Shown here one piece after another: positions 1 to 8,534 of a DNA stretch of 53,091 nucleotides. The stretch spans positions 1 to 53,091 of the forward strand of contig CAYMFU010000271.1 of assembly GCA_964389805.1 (NCBI GenBank), given 5' to 3'. The notes under the pieces are model-generated. The model was not told the DNA's origin and did not search any database. It was given only the letters and a program-made list of their open reading frames with translations. The DNA comes from JAGTVG01 sp964389805 (GTDB taxonomy: Bacteria; Bacteroidota; Bacteroidia; Cytophagales; Cyclobacteriaceae). How positions within the stretch are numbered: the stretch's first letter is position 1; every line of letters begins with the position of its first letter. Made by a program: the position numbers and the translations under genes.

Positions 1-2
1 TC

Positions 3-152
3 AATAGTATGGAGGAATTGAAATCCAATTATGAAGAACTGGATATTGATGAGTTGCTGGATGAGAATAAAGGAAATATAGTTCTATCTGACAAGGTACT
101 TGAACGCATAACTATACAGGTGCAGAAGGTAAGAAGTACTGTCACATACTAA
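3..152 (+). CDS. C-terminal end of an unrecognised protein (5' truncated)
   Basis: An open frame runs in from the left edge and ends at a TAA at 150-152, giving 49 residues. The segment is acidic and probably helical (it contains EELKSNYEELDIDELLDE). The frame is open up to the window edge and is followed closely by a hairpin terminator, which supports a real gene end. An internal ATG at 9 could start a tiny protein, but a truncated longer gene is more likely. I do not recognise the family and assign no function. Confidence 0.55.
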   Translation, partial: NSMEELKSNYEELDIDELLDENKGNIVLSDKVLERITIQVQKVRSTVTY

Positions 153-172
153 GAATAAGAAAAATATATTAT

Positions 173-208
173 AAAGTATTGATTGGTTATTCTTTCAATA
201 CTTTTTTT
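173..208 (+). terminator. Rho-independent terminator of the truncated first gene
   Basis: A perfect 10-bp inverted repeat, AAAGTATTGA (173-182) and TCAATACTTT (195-204), has a 12-nt loop and is followed by more T residues to 208. It lies 20 bases after the stop at 152 and before the ATG at 237, so it should separate the first gene from the ABC transporter. Confidence 0.75.
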
Positions 209-236
209 ATATAATTTACGAAGGATCAACTAGTTT

Positions 237-3200
237 ATGAGTGAACAACTCCTGAAGGCTATAATATTATTGTTTGCCATCCTGGCGAAAGTAGATGGGG
301 TATCTGAGGATGAAAAGGCAAACATTAAAAACTTCCTATTGAACCGGCTCAATGAGAAAACGGCCTTGAAATATTATGATCTTTTTATTAATCTTATAGA
401 AGTATACCAGCAGCAGAGTATTAAAATGTCTGCAGAGGAGAAGAATATCAGTGAAAAGCAGGAAGTTGAAAAGATATGCCGCCAGATAAATGCTGAGCTA
501 ACTCACCATCAAAAAATCGTTTTATCACTGGATTTGATCATGCTCACTATCGCTGACGGTAGAATATCCTCTAAGGAAGAGGCCTTGCTAACCCAGATCG
601 CTAAAGAAATAAAAGTTGATTCTCTGGATATCAATTCTATAAAACTATTTTCGCTGGCTGACAATACTTCTGATCTGGAAAATAACATATCGCTGATCAT
701 TGCCTCAAAAAAAGAACACCTGAAAAATCATTCACACTGTATACGGGTAAGTAAAATTGACGGATTCATTTCAATTCTCCAGTTAAAAAATTATTCTGGA
801 TCCTTCTTTATAAAATATGTTGGTTCCTCCGTCATTTTCATAAACAACGTCCCCCTGAAAAAAGGCGAAATAAGAGTATTGCCTGCCGGAAGCACGATCA
901 GAGGGACCACGTTCAGCCCTATTTATTATAGCGATATCGTGGGCGGCTTTTCTAAAACAGAGGATGAAGCGCGAATGTCATTTTCAGCTATAGACATTGA
1001 ATACAGGTTCAGGTCTGGGACAGTGGGCCTGAACAAGGTCAATATCAGCGAGGAAAATGGGACATTGGTTGGGATTATGGGCTCAAGCGGATCAGGTAAA
1101 TCAACCTTATTGAATGTTCTGAATGGAAATGAGAGCCCTGATATTGGGAAAGTATTGATCAATGGGGTCAATATTCATTTTGATAAGAAGAAAATAGAAG
1201 GAGTAATAGGATATGTTCCTCAGGATGATCTGTTAATTGAAGAACTTACAGTATACCAGAACCTGTTTTATGCTGCCAAACTTTGTTTTGATGACATGAA
1301 CGACCAGGAAATAAACGACCTCGTTCAGAAAACACTGATAAACCTGGGATTAAGTGAAACAAAAGATTTGAAAGTAGGTTCTCCACTGGACAAAACGATT
1401 AGTGGCGGTCAAAGAAAAAGGCTTAATATTGGCCTTGAACTGCTCAGGGAACCTACTGTCCTGTTTGTAGATGAACCTACATCCGGATTATCATCCCGCG
1501 ATTCTGAAAATATAATAGATCTGCTTAAGGAACTATCTTTAAAAGGTAAACTGATTTTTGCAGTAATACATCAACCTTCCTCCGACATTTTCAAGTTATT
1601 TGATAAGCTTATAATTTTAGATGAAGGAGGATACCAGATATATTATGGAAATCCAGTTGAAGCTGTGGTTTATTTTAAAGCCCTGTTTAACCTGGTTGAT
1701 AGCGACCAAGGAACCTGTATGACCTGTGGTAATGTAAATCCCGAACAGATCTTCAACATTATAGAAACACAGGTGGTTAATGAATTTGGCAAGCTGACAA
1801 AGGACAGGAAAGTTACGCCGGCACAATGGCATGATATCTTTCAGAAAAAAACAGATATAAAACATTCTTCAGAACATACTCATCAACTCAAGTCATCACT
1901 TAGGATCCCCAATAAATTAAAACAATTCAAAATATTTGCTACGAGGGATTTCCTGACTAAAATAGTCAATAGGCAATACCTGATTATAAACCTGCTGGAA
2001 GCTCCTGTGCTCGCTTTATTACTGGCATATATCGTAAAATATTTTCCCTTTACAGGTGAAAGTTTCAATACTGCTTACAGTTTTAGCGACAATGTTAATA
2101 TCCCGGCCTACATATTCATGAGTATCATTGTTGCTCTGTTTATGGGATTAACTGTAAGTGCTGAAGAAATTATCCGTGATCGAAAGATCCTTCAGCGTGA
2201 ATCATTTCTGAATCTGAGCAGGGGCAGTTATTTGAACTCCAAGCTCCTGATTTTATTTTCCCTATCGGCCATTCAAACCTTATCATATGTTTTAATTGGC
2301 AATTATATACTTGAAATTCGCGGCATGGATATTTCGTTCTGGCTCATTTTGTTCAGCACTTCCTGTTTCGCTAATGTACTGGGTCTCAACATTTCAGCTT
2401 CGTTCAATTCCGCTGTTACTATTTATATTTTAATCCCAATCCTGTTAATCCCCCAAATATTATTATCTGGCGTGGTTGTCAAATTTGAAGAGCTTAACCC
2501 GGGTATTTCCAGTAAAGACAAGGTGCCTCTTATTGGTGAAATTATGGCTTCCAGATGGGCATTTGAGGCGGCTATGGTGACCCAGTTCAAGGAAAACAAA
2601 TTTGAAAAATCTTTTTATTATCTGGATAAAGAGAAAAGTACTGCTGAATTCTATAATTTATATTATGTGCCGGCTTTAATGACAAAACTGAATTATTGTA
2701 ATAGAAATTACAAAGCCACGAATACTGAAACCATTGACCTTGTTAAAAATGGATTTGCACTATTAAGTAATGAAATTGGAGAAAGACTGGATGAATTTGG
2801 ACAAGACCAATTACCTCTTTATCCTAATCTCAATATTGATGATTTTGGTCCGGAGGTCTATAAAGAAACGAATGAATTCTTGAAAATCCTGAAACGAGTC
2901 TATATACGGCGTTACAATGAAAAAAGTGATCAGAAAGACGCACTCATCGGGGCACTTACTGACAATCCTGAAAAAAGAGATATGTATGACAGGCTCAGAA
3001 GGAATCACTACAATAAAAGGATTGAAGAAATGGTCAAGAAAAGCAGTGAAGTGGTACGGATCATAGAATATAAAGACCGTCTGGTTCAAAAGATCTTTCC
3101 AATTTTCCATGAACCTACTGTTTCGGATAATATCTTTAATTTCAGGACCATATTTTATTCCCCAACAAAATATTTTGCTGCTAAGCAAAGAGATACTTTA

Positions 3201-3329
3201 TGGTTTAATATTGGAATGATATGGTTTATGACAATCTTGATGTTTATAGCATTGTATTTTGATCTTCTTCGTAAATTAGTCGACAGTTTCAGCAAGGTCA
3301 ATTTGAAAAAACAATCCGCTAGCTTATAA
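237..3329 (+). CDS. ABCG-like ABC transporter with N-terminal TerB-like domain
   Basis: This is a 1030-residue fusion of ATPase and permease. Residues about 1-140 form a helical, acidic TerB-like module (the text AKVDGVSEDEKANIKNFL is typical). Residues about 160-235 are beta-rich and resemble an FHA-type sandwich. The ABC domain has Walker A GSSGSGKS (282-289), signature SGGQ (389-392) and Walker B VLFVDEP (408-414). A CxxC pair (Cys494, Cys497) sits in the linker. About five membrane helices follow (roughly 580-760), then a soluble stretch of about 220 residues, then a last helix near 990-1012. ABCG order (ATPase before permease) is clear. FHA plus ABCG is known from mycobacterial Rv1747; the TerB assignment here is by eye. 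The substrate is unknown. The start is an ATG 28 bases after the terminator. Confidence 0.85.
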   Translation: MSEQLLKAIILLFAILAKVDGVSEDEKANIKNFLLNRLNEKTALKYYDLFINLIEVYQQQSIKMSAEEKNISEKQEVEKICRQINAELTHHQKIVLSLDLIMLTIADGRISSKEEALLTQIAKEIKVDSLDINSIKLFSLADNTSDLENNISLIIASKKEHLKNHSHCIRVSKIDGFISILQLKNYSGSFFIKYVGSSVIFINNVPLKKGEIRVLPAGSTIRGTTFSPIYYSDIVGGFSKTEDEARMSFSAIDIEYRFRSGTVGLNKVNISEENGTLVGIMGSSGSGKSTLLNVLNGNESPDIGKVLINGVNIHFDKKKIEGVIGYVPQDDLLIEELTVYQNLFYAAKLCFDDMNDQEINDLVQKTLINLGLSETKDLKVGSPLDKTISGGQRKRLNIGLELLREPTVLFVDEPTSGLSSRDSENIIDLLKELSLKGKLIFAVIHQPSSDIFKLFDKLIILDEGGYQIYYGNPVEAVVYFKALFNLVDSDQGTCMTCGNVNPEQIFNIIETQVVNEFGKLTKDRKVTPAQWHDIFQKKTDIKHSSEHTHQLKSSLRIPNKLKQFKIFATRDFLTKIVNRQYLIINLLEAPVLALLLAYIVKYFPFTGESFNTAYSFSDNVNIPAYIFMSIIVALFMGLTVSAEEIIRDRKILQRESFLNLSRGSYLNSKLLILFSLSAIQTLSYVLIGNYILEIRGMDISFWLILFSTSCFANVLGLNISASFNSAVTIYILIPILLIPQILLSGVVVKFEELNPGISSKDKVPLIGEIMASRWAFEAAMVTQFKENKFEKSFYYLDKEKSTAEFYNLYYVPALMTKLNYCNRNYKATNTETIDLVKNGFALLSNEIGERLDEFGQDQLPLYPNLNIDDFGPEVYKETNEFLKILKRVYIRRYNEKSDQKDALIGALTDNPEKRDMYDRLRRNHYNKRIEEMVKKSSEVVRIIEYKDRLVQKIFPIFHEPTVSDNIFNFRTIFYSPTKYFAAKQRDTLWFNIGMIWFMTILMFIALYFDLLRKLVDSFSKVNLKKQSASL

Positions 3330-3388
3330 GTAATTAAACTTATATTGCTCTTGTACTTCGAAATGACCTGTCGTTTATCTGATCATAT

Positions 3389-4156
3389 ATGTTTTTTTAT
3401 TTATCAAAGCTGATCGCTTTTTTGTTTCTGCCATTCACGCAAATGTGCATATGGTTTATTCTGGCTATTTTCTTGAAAAAAAGGTCGTTAAAACGAAAAT
3501 TTCTTATCCTGGGAATGGCATACCTGCTTTTTTTCTCGAATAGGTTTGTAGTGAATGAAGTTCTATTAATGTGGGAGGTTCCTCCTACACCTTATGAAAA
3601 TATCACTGGTGTATACGAGACTGGAATCGTACTGGGGGGTGTGACAAATAGTGAAAAAACACCAAGGGACAGGGTATACTTTTCAAAGGGCGCGGATCGG
3701 ATCACCCATGCTTTCCAATTATATGAGTTGGGCAAGATCAGGAAAATCCTGGTCTCCGGGGGATCCAGCAAGCTGATCAATACCAAGTATAAGGAAGCTG
3801 ATAACCTTTATAACTTTCTCATATTATGTGGCGTTGATTCTACAGACATTATTCTTGAAAGCAAGGCCAGGAATACTTATGAAAATGCATTATATTCAAA
3901 GGAATTGTTAGATAATGAATTCCCCGGGAACAGACACCTTGTTATTACTTCAGGATTTCATCTCCGGAGATCTCTTCTTTGCTTCAGGAAAATGGGAATG
4001 GATGTCGATGGATTCAGTGCAGATTTTTACACTAAAGACCGGACTTTTAGTCTGGATATGTTACTTATACCTGATCCATCGGCGTTCAGAGACTGGCATA
4101 TGATAATCCATGAATTTCTTGGATTACTGTCCTATAAAATTGCCGGATATATTTAG
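3389..4156 (+). CDS. YdcF/SanA/ElyC family (DUF218) membrane protein
   Basis: This 255-residue protein begins with two hydrophobic helices (about 5-25 and 35-52) and continues with a DUF218 domain. GIVLGGVT near 74, KILVSGGSS near 118 and ESKARNTYENA near 155 are the conserved blocks of this family. Family members (SanA, ElyC, YdcF) are linked to envelope integrity and peptidoglycan precursor metabolism in E. coli, but their biochemical activity is poorly defined. The gene lies 59 bases downstream of the ABC transporter on the same strand and may be cotranscribed. It converges on the aldehyde dehydrogenase with only one base between the stops, and no hairpin is visible there. Confidence 0.85.
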   Translation: MFFYLSKLIAFLFLPFTQMCIWFILAIFLKKRSLKRKFLILGMAYLLFFSNRFVVNEVLLMWEVPPTPYENITGVYETGIVLGGVTNSEKTPRDRVYFSKGADRITHAFQLYELGKIRKILVSGGSSKLINTKYKEADNLYNFLILCGVDSTDIILESKARNTYENALYSKELLDNEFPGNRHLVITSGFHLRRSLLCFRKMGMDVDGFSADFYTKDRTFSLDMLLIPDPSAFRDWHMIIHEFLGLLSYKIAGYI

Positions 4157-4157
4157 A

Positions 4158-5525
4158 TTATCCGGATATCCAGACTGATTTGGCATTCATAAATTCACGT
4201 ATGCCCAGGTAAGACAGTTCCCGGCCATACCCTGAATCCTTGATTCCTCCAAATGGGATTCCTGGATGGGAGGCGACCATTGCATTCACAAAAACCGCCC
4301 CTGTTTCTATGTTCCTGGCCAATTTCCAGGCCTGGTCCTGGTCCTTTGTCCATAGGGAAGCACCGAGGCCAAATTTAGATTGATTAGCCATTTTAACAGC
4401 TTCAGTTGCATCCATTGCAGAAATCACTGATGCCACAGGCCCGAATAATTCTTCATCAAAACCAGGCATTCCTGGCCTTACATGAGTAAGAATGGTTGGC
4501 TCGTAAAAGCTTCCCTTCGAAGCAGGCCTTACGCCCCCGGTTAATATCTTAGCACCTAAATTTACAGATGCTTCCACCTGGTGGCTGATCTCTACGACAA
4601 GGTCTTCTCTGGCCATAGGCCCGTAGTCGACCTGTTCTGAAAGGGGATCCCCTCCTTTCAAATTATCAAAAGCCTTATTAAAATGATCAATGAATTCATC
4701 GAATATCGGTTTTTCAAGTATAAATCGCTTTGCCGCTATACAACTTTGTCCGCAGTTGATCATTCGGGCTTTTACCGCTGTATCTGCGGCGGTCTTAATA
4801 TCAGCCTCCTTAAGAACAATAAATGGATCACTCCCTCCCAATTCTAAAACCAGCTTTTTCAGGTTCTTCCCGGCACGTTCAGCCACCTTCCGTCCAGCTA
4901 TGTCACTACCCGTTAGAGTAACCGCCTTAATTCTAGGATCATCAATAAGTTTTATTGCTTTATCCGAGCCAATCAGAAGTGATTGAAAAGCTCCTTCTGG
5001 AAAACCTGCCTCTTTAAAAACCTCTTCGATCGCCAGGGCACATTGTGGAACGTTGGAAGCATGTTTTAATATCCCGACATTTCCTGACATAAGCCCCGGG
5101 GCAGCAAATCTGAAAACCTGCCAGAAAGGAAAATTCCAGGGCATAATGGCCAGCACGATTCCAAGTGGGTCATACACAAGATAACTGTCTGCTTCCTCAA
5201 CATCAAGCTTCTCGTTCTTAAGAAAAGATTCCCCATGATCCGCGTAGTATCGACATACCCATGCACATTTTTTAATTTCGGCCCTGGATTCAGAAATGAT
5301 CTTGCCCATCTCCAGCGTAATGATCTCGGATAACTCCTCAATCTTATGCTCAAGAATATCCGCACAATTAATCATCAATTCACGTCTGTTAGCGAAAGAA
5401 GTTTTCGACCACTCTTTAAATGTGTTTTCGGCTATTTGAAGTGCATGTTCAATTTTCTGGTCCTTGTATTCGCTAAACTCTTCAAGTACCTCTGAGTTAA
5501 AAGGATTAACAGATGATATAGGCAT
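4158..5525 (-). CDS. gabD: NAD(P)-dependent succinate-semialdehyde dehydrogenase
   Basis: This 455-residue aldehyde dehydrogenase should oxidise succinate semialdehyde to succinate (GABA or 4-hydroxybutyrate catabolism). Visible motifs are PWNFPFWQ (129-136), the general base Glu228 in LELGGSDPF, and the nucleophile Cys262 in NCGQSC. The C-terminal block GIPFGGIKDSGYGREL is typical of the short SSADH branch common in Bacteroidota. The length matches that branch. The start is an ATG whose product begins directly with the ISSVNPFN substrate-entry motif. It ends the two-gene operon with the CysZ-like gene (6-base gap). The substrate is inferred from family resemblance; another short-chain semialdehyde is possible. 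Confidence 0.88.
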   Translation of the reverse strand: MPISSVNPFNSEVLEEFSEYKDQKIEHALQIAENTFKEWSKTSFANRRELMINCADILEHKIEELSEIITLEMGKIISESRAEIKKCAWVCRYYADHGESFLKNEKLDVEEADSYLVYDPLGIVLAIMPWNFPFWQVFRFAAPGLMSGNVGILKHASNVPQCALAIEEVFKEAGFPEGAFQSLLIGSDKAIKLIDDPRIKAVTLTGSDIAGRKVAERAGKNLKKLVLELGGSDPFIVLKEADIKTAADTAVKARMINCGQSCIAAKRFILEKPIFDEFIDHFNKAFDNLKGGDPLSEQVDYGPMAREDLVVEISHQVEASVNLGAKILTGGVRPASKGSFYEPTILTHVRPGMPGFDEELFGPVASVISAMDATEAVKMANQSKFGLGASLWTKDQDQAWKLARNIETGAVFVNAMVASHPGIPFGGIKDSGYGRELSYLGIREFMNAKSVWISG

Positions 5526-5531
5526 TAATTT

Positions 5532-6284
5532 CTATTTATTTAGGGTATTAACAGATTCCTGAGCAGCAATAAAAGCCAACACCGGTCCAACTATAACTCC
5601 AAGAACGGGTACCAGTAATATGAAATTAAATATCAATCCAATCCCAATGGGTATTCCTGGAATACTTCTGCTTTTTTTAAGGCTGTCTTTCATTGAAAGT
5701 CCCCCCATCTCGAAAGCATAATCCATTAAGACGGTTGCAAAAAAATAACTCTCAGCAATAAATATTAAAATGGGGATCAATGGAAATATCCAGAATATAA
5801 TTGCCGCTATGAGAGTCAGTAGTAGTGTGACGAGAATTTCCAGGCCAAAATTGCGCAAAGCAAATTTTATTCCACGGAAAGAACAAAAACAATAAGACCA
5901 TATGTTCATTTTTTGTTCCTCATCACTGACTAACCGGTGGAAAACATTTGAAATATTAACGAAAACTGGTGAAAGCAGTATTAAGATAAGGTATCGATAT
6001 AATTTCAAATATAAAAAAAAGGTTAAACCCCTTATTGCCAATGTGGTAATTATGCGGAATATATTACCCATGGCCGAATCAAATTCCTTTACCAGGAATT
6101 TTCCGTTCACATATAACAGGATATCATCAGATGTCGTCCATGCCAGTACTCCAACACCAGCAGCAATTAACAGACTTAAAATGGAAGGAAGAATGAGTAT
6201 GGACCAAAGCCGTTTATTATCCAATGTACGAAATGCCTGACCGTAGGATTTATAGGCTAAAAATAGTTGCTCTCCCAGTTTCAC
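5532..6284 (-). CDS. EI24/CysZ-like membrane protein
   Basis: This 250-residue protein has about five hydrophobic segments and the EI24-domain pattern (RSIPGIPIGIGLIFNFILL and PVLGVIVGPVLAFIAAQES near the C-terminus). In E. coli the relative CysZ is a sulfate transporter; Bacteroidota copies are usually just called EI24 proteins, so the substrate should not be assumed. The start is a GTG at 6282-6284: the frame upstream closes at a TAA with no ATG, and the next internal Met lies too far in. The gene precedes succinate-semialdehyde dehydrogenase by 6 bases and diverges from pta across 218 bases in which I found no clear promoter. Confidence 0.8.
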   Translation of the reverse strand: MKLGEQLFLAYKSYGQAFRTLDNKRLWSILILPSILSLLIAAGVGVLAWTTSDDILLYVNGKFLVKEFDSAMGNIFRIITTLAIRGLTFFLYLKLYRYLILILLSPVFVNISNVFHRLVSDEEQKMNIWSYCFCSFRGIKFALRNFGLEILVTLLLTLIAAIIFWIFPLIPILIFIAESYFFATVLMDYAFEMGGLSMKDSLKKSRSIPGIPIGIGLIFNFILLVPVLGVIVGPVLAFIAAQESVNTLNK

Positions 6285-6502
6285 AAGTATATACTTATGT
6301 TATAAGTTTATTAAAAAAAAAACTCTATTGCAACCTATGTCAACAGTTCTTCTTCAAATAAGGCCGTTTGCCAAGATTTCTTTAAAAGTTAGCCTATAAT
6401 AGGAAGCAAAATTGCGTATTTTTTCGTATCTTAACAAGAAACTATTTTTCTGTTTTTAGTTTTCTATTCTGGATTTTTTATTAAAATAAATTCGATATTA
6501 AA

Positions 6503-7510
6503 ATGACTTTGCTTGATAAAATACGTGCAAATGCCAGATCATACCAGAAGAGAATAATCTTACCTGAAAGTTATGAAGAGCGGACACTCCAAGCCGCTGA
6601 TTTTGCATTGAAAGATGATTTAGCTCAAATCATATTGCTCGGTAAAAAAGAATTTATTTTGTCTAAAGCTTCTGAATTAGATCTTGGCTTTCTGGATAAG
6701 GCCACTATTATAGATCCTGAAAAACACGATAAGAAGGATTATTATATTGACATGATGGTGGAAATCCGGAAGCATAAAGGATTAACCCAGGATGATGCAT
6801 CCTTACAGATCGAAAATCCGCTATATCTTTCAACTCTGATGATCAAGAATGGTGATGCTGACGGGGAAGTTGCCGGAGCTAGCAATGCTACAGGAGATGT
6901 ATTGAGACCTGCTTTTCAATTTGTTAAAACACTTCCTGGCATTTCGGTTGTAAGTGGCGCATTTATAATGATACTGCCTGATACAAAATATGGCGATGAT
7001 GGTATTATGATCTTTGCAGACTGTGCTGTTCACCCGAATCCTGATGAAAATCAATTGGCCGAGATAGCAGTAGCTACTGCGAAAACTGCTAAAGATATAG
7101 CTGGACTCGAACCAAGAGTAGCTTTGTTAAGTTTCTCTACCAAAGGAAGTGCAAAACATGATATGGTTGACCTGGTCTCTAATGCTACACGGATAGCAAA
7201 ATCAATGGCTCCCGACCTGCAGGTCGACGGGGAATTGCAGGCAGATGCCGCCATTATAGAGGCCATTGGAAATAAAAAAGCACCGGGTAGTCCTATTGCC
7301 GGGAAAGCGAATGTTCTCGTATTCCCTGATCTGAATTCAGGTAATATCGCCTACAAGCTGGTCCAACGCCTGGCCAATGCAGAAGCGATCGGACCGATCC
7401 TGCAAGGCATGGCTGCCCCAATTAATGATCTGTCAAGAGGTTGCTCGGTCTCAGATATAATTAACATGATTGCAATTACTGCTAATCAGGCCGCTGGAAT
7501 AAAGAAATAA
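6503..7510 (+). CDS. pta: phosphate acetyltransferase
   Basis: This is a 335-residue single-domain enzyme of the short Pta type, catalysing acetyl-CoA + Pi to acetyl phosphate + CoA in the cytoplasm. The family blocks are NGDADGEVAGASNATGDVLR (near 113-132), LSFSTKGSAKH (near 209), VDGELQADAA (near 242-251) and VFPDLNSGNIAYKLVQRL (near 273-290). There is no N-terminal DRTGG/BioD-like extension. It is the first gene of a same-strand group with a 3-hydroxyacyl-CoA dehydrogenase (15-base gap) and acetate kinase, so it should supply acetyl phosphate for substrate-level ATP formation or run in reverse for acetate assimilation. Confidence 0.95.
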   Translation: MTLLDKIRANARSYQKRIILPESYEERTLQAADFALKDDLAQIILLGKKEFILSKASELDLGFLDKATIIDPEKHDKKDYYIDMMVEIRKHKGLTQDDASLQIENPLYLSTLMIKNGDADGEVAGASNATGDVLRPAFQFVKTLPGISVVSGAFIMILPDTKYGDDGIMIFADCAVHPNPDENQLAEIAVATAKTAKDIAGLEPRVALLSFSTKGSAKHDMVDLVSNATRIAKSMAPDLQVDGELQADAAIIEAIGNKKAPGSPIAGKANVLVFPDLNSGNIAYKLVQRLANAEAIGPILQGMAAPINDLSRGCSVSDIINMIAITANQAAGIKK

Positions 7511-7525
7511 TTAAAACTGAATACT

Positions 7526-8500
7526 ATGGAACAGGTTGAACCTATTGAAGGATATGCTTTAAAGAGCTCTGGAGATGAAATACGGGAATTTGATGCCTTC
7601 ACTAAAGTAGGAATTGTTGGCTGTGGTATACTTGGTATGGAAATAGCCAGGATGGTTAGTAGCTATGGGATAGATGTCATATTCCTGGAATTATCCACTG
7701 GTAAGATCAATGAAGCGATAAAAGGAATAAAGCGTGACCTGAGGCATATGATCAAACGCTGGGGAATGACTGATAGCGACAAAAGGGCCATTATGTCCAG
7801 GATCCGTGGCACTCTTGACTATGAAGATCTGAGAGGATGCGAATTGGTCATAGAGTCGATCAAATCAAAAACCCGGGAGCAAAGCGTGGAAATGCGCAAG
7901 GAGATATTCAAACATATTGAAAAAGTGGTTGATGAAAAGGCGATTATAGCTACGAATTCAACTACACTTGTTATTACGGAGCTGGCTTCAGAATTAAAGC
8001 ACCCACAACGCTGTGTCAGTCTTCACTTCATATCTCCTGCAGGTGATATTCCATTAGTAGAAGTAGCTAAAAGTCTTTATACCTCCGATGAGGCCTATAA
8101 AAGAGTATGTAGATTTACCAGACTTCTTGGGAAACGAATCATACCTGTAATTGAATCTCCAGGCATTATCAGTACAAGGCTGATCGCGCCAATGATCAAT
8201 GAGGCCTGCGAAATACTTATGGAGGGAGTTGCAGATATGGTTGATATAGATGATACCATGAAAATAGGTTATGGCTTCCCGCTAGGACCTTTCGAAATGG
8301 CAGATAAGATTGGCCTGGATATGGTAATCCGTTGGTTGGATAATTTATATCGTGAGTTTGGTGATATCAAATATAAAGCTTCACCAATGTTAAAAAAGCG
8401 TGTACGTGCAAATCATTTAGGACGTGAAGCTGGGATAGGATTTTATAATTATGATGAGGAAGGGAAGAAGATCGTACCGGAACGGCATGAATCATGCTGA
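7526..8500 (+). CDS. divergent 3-hydroxyacyl-CoA dehydrogenase
   Basis: This 324-residue NAD-binding protein has an N-terminal Rossmann fold (GCGILG at 32-37) and a C-terminal 3-hydroxyacyl-CoA dehydrogenase domain (GYGFPLGPFEMADKIGLD near 249-266; GREAGIGFYNY near 299-309). The expected substrates are short acyl-CoAs such as 3-hydroxybutyryl-CoA. His167 and Glu179 of the catalytic dyad are present. The usual HFFNP is HFISP (Ser170), and the usual Asn of SPGF(V)NR is Thr217. There is an extra N-terminal segment of about 25 residues. It lies between pta and ackA with short gaps (15 and 34 bases), so it is probably cotranscribed with them. Family is confident, exact substrate is not. Confidence 0.8.
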   Translation: MEQVEPIEGYALKSSGDEIREFDAFTKVGIVGCGILGMEIARMVSSYGIDVIFLELSTGKINEAIKGIKRDLRHMIKRWGMTDSDKRAIMSRIRGTLDYEDLRGCELVIESIKSKTREQSVEMRKEIFKHIEKVVDEKAIIATNSTTLVITELASELKHPQRCVSLHFISPAGDIPLVEVAKSLYTSDEAYKRVCRFTRLLGKRIIPVIESPGIISTRLIAPMINEACEILMEGVADMVDIDDTMKIGYGFPLGPFEMADKIGLDMVIRWLDNLYREFGDIKYKASPMLKKRVRANHLGREAGIGFYNYDEEGKKIVPERHESC

Positions 8501-8534
8501 GTTCTGATTATTTAAATGAATAATATACCAAATA

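Noticed and set aside
2811..3188. 125-residue minus-strand open frame
   Set aside because: It is opposite the soluble domain of the ABC transporter and shows no family features.
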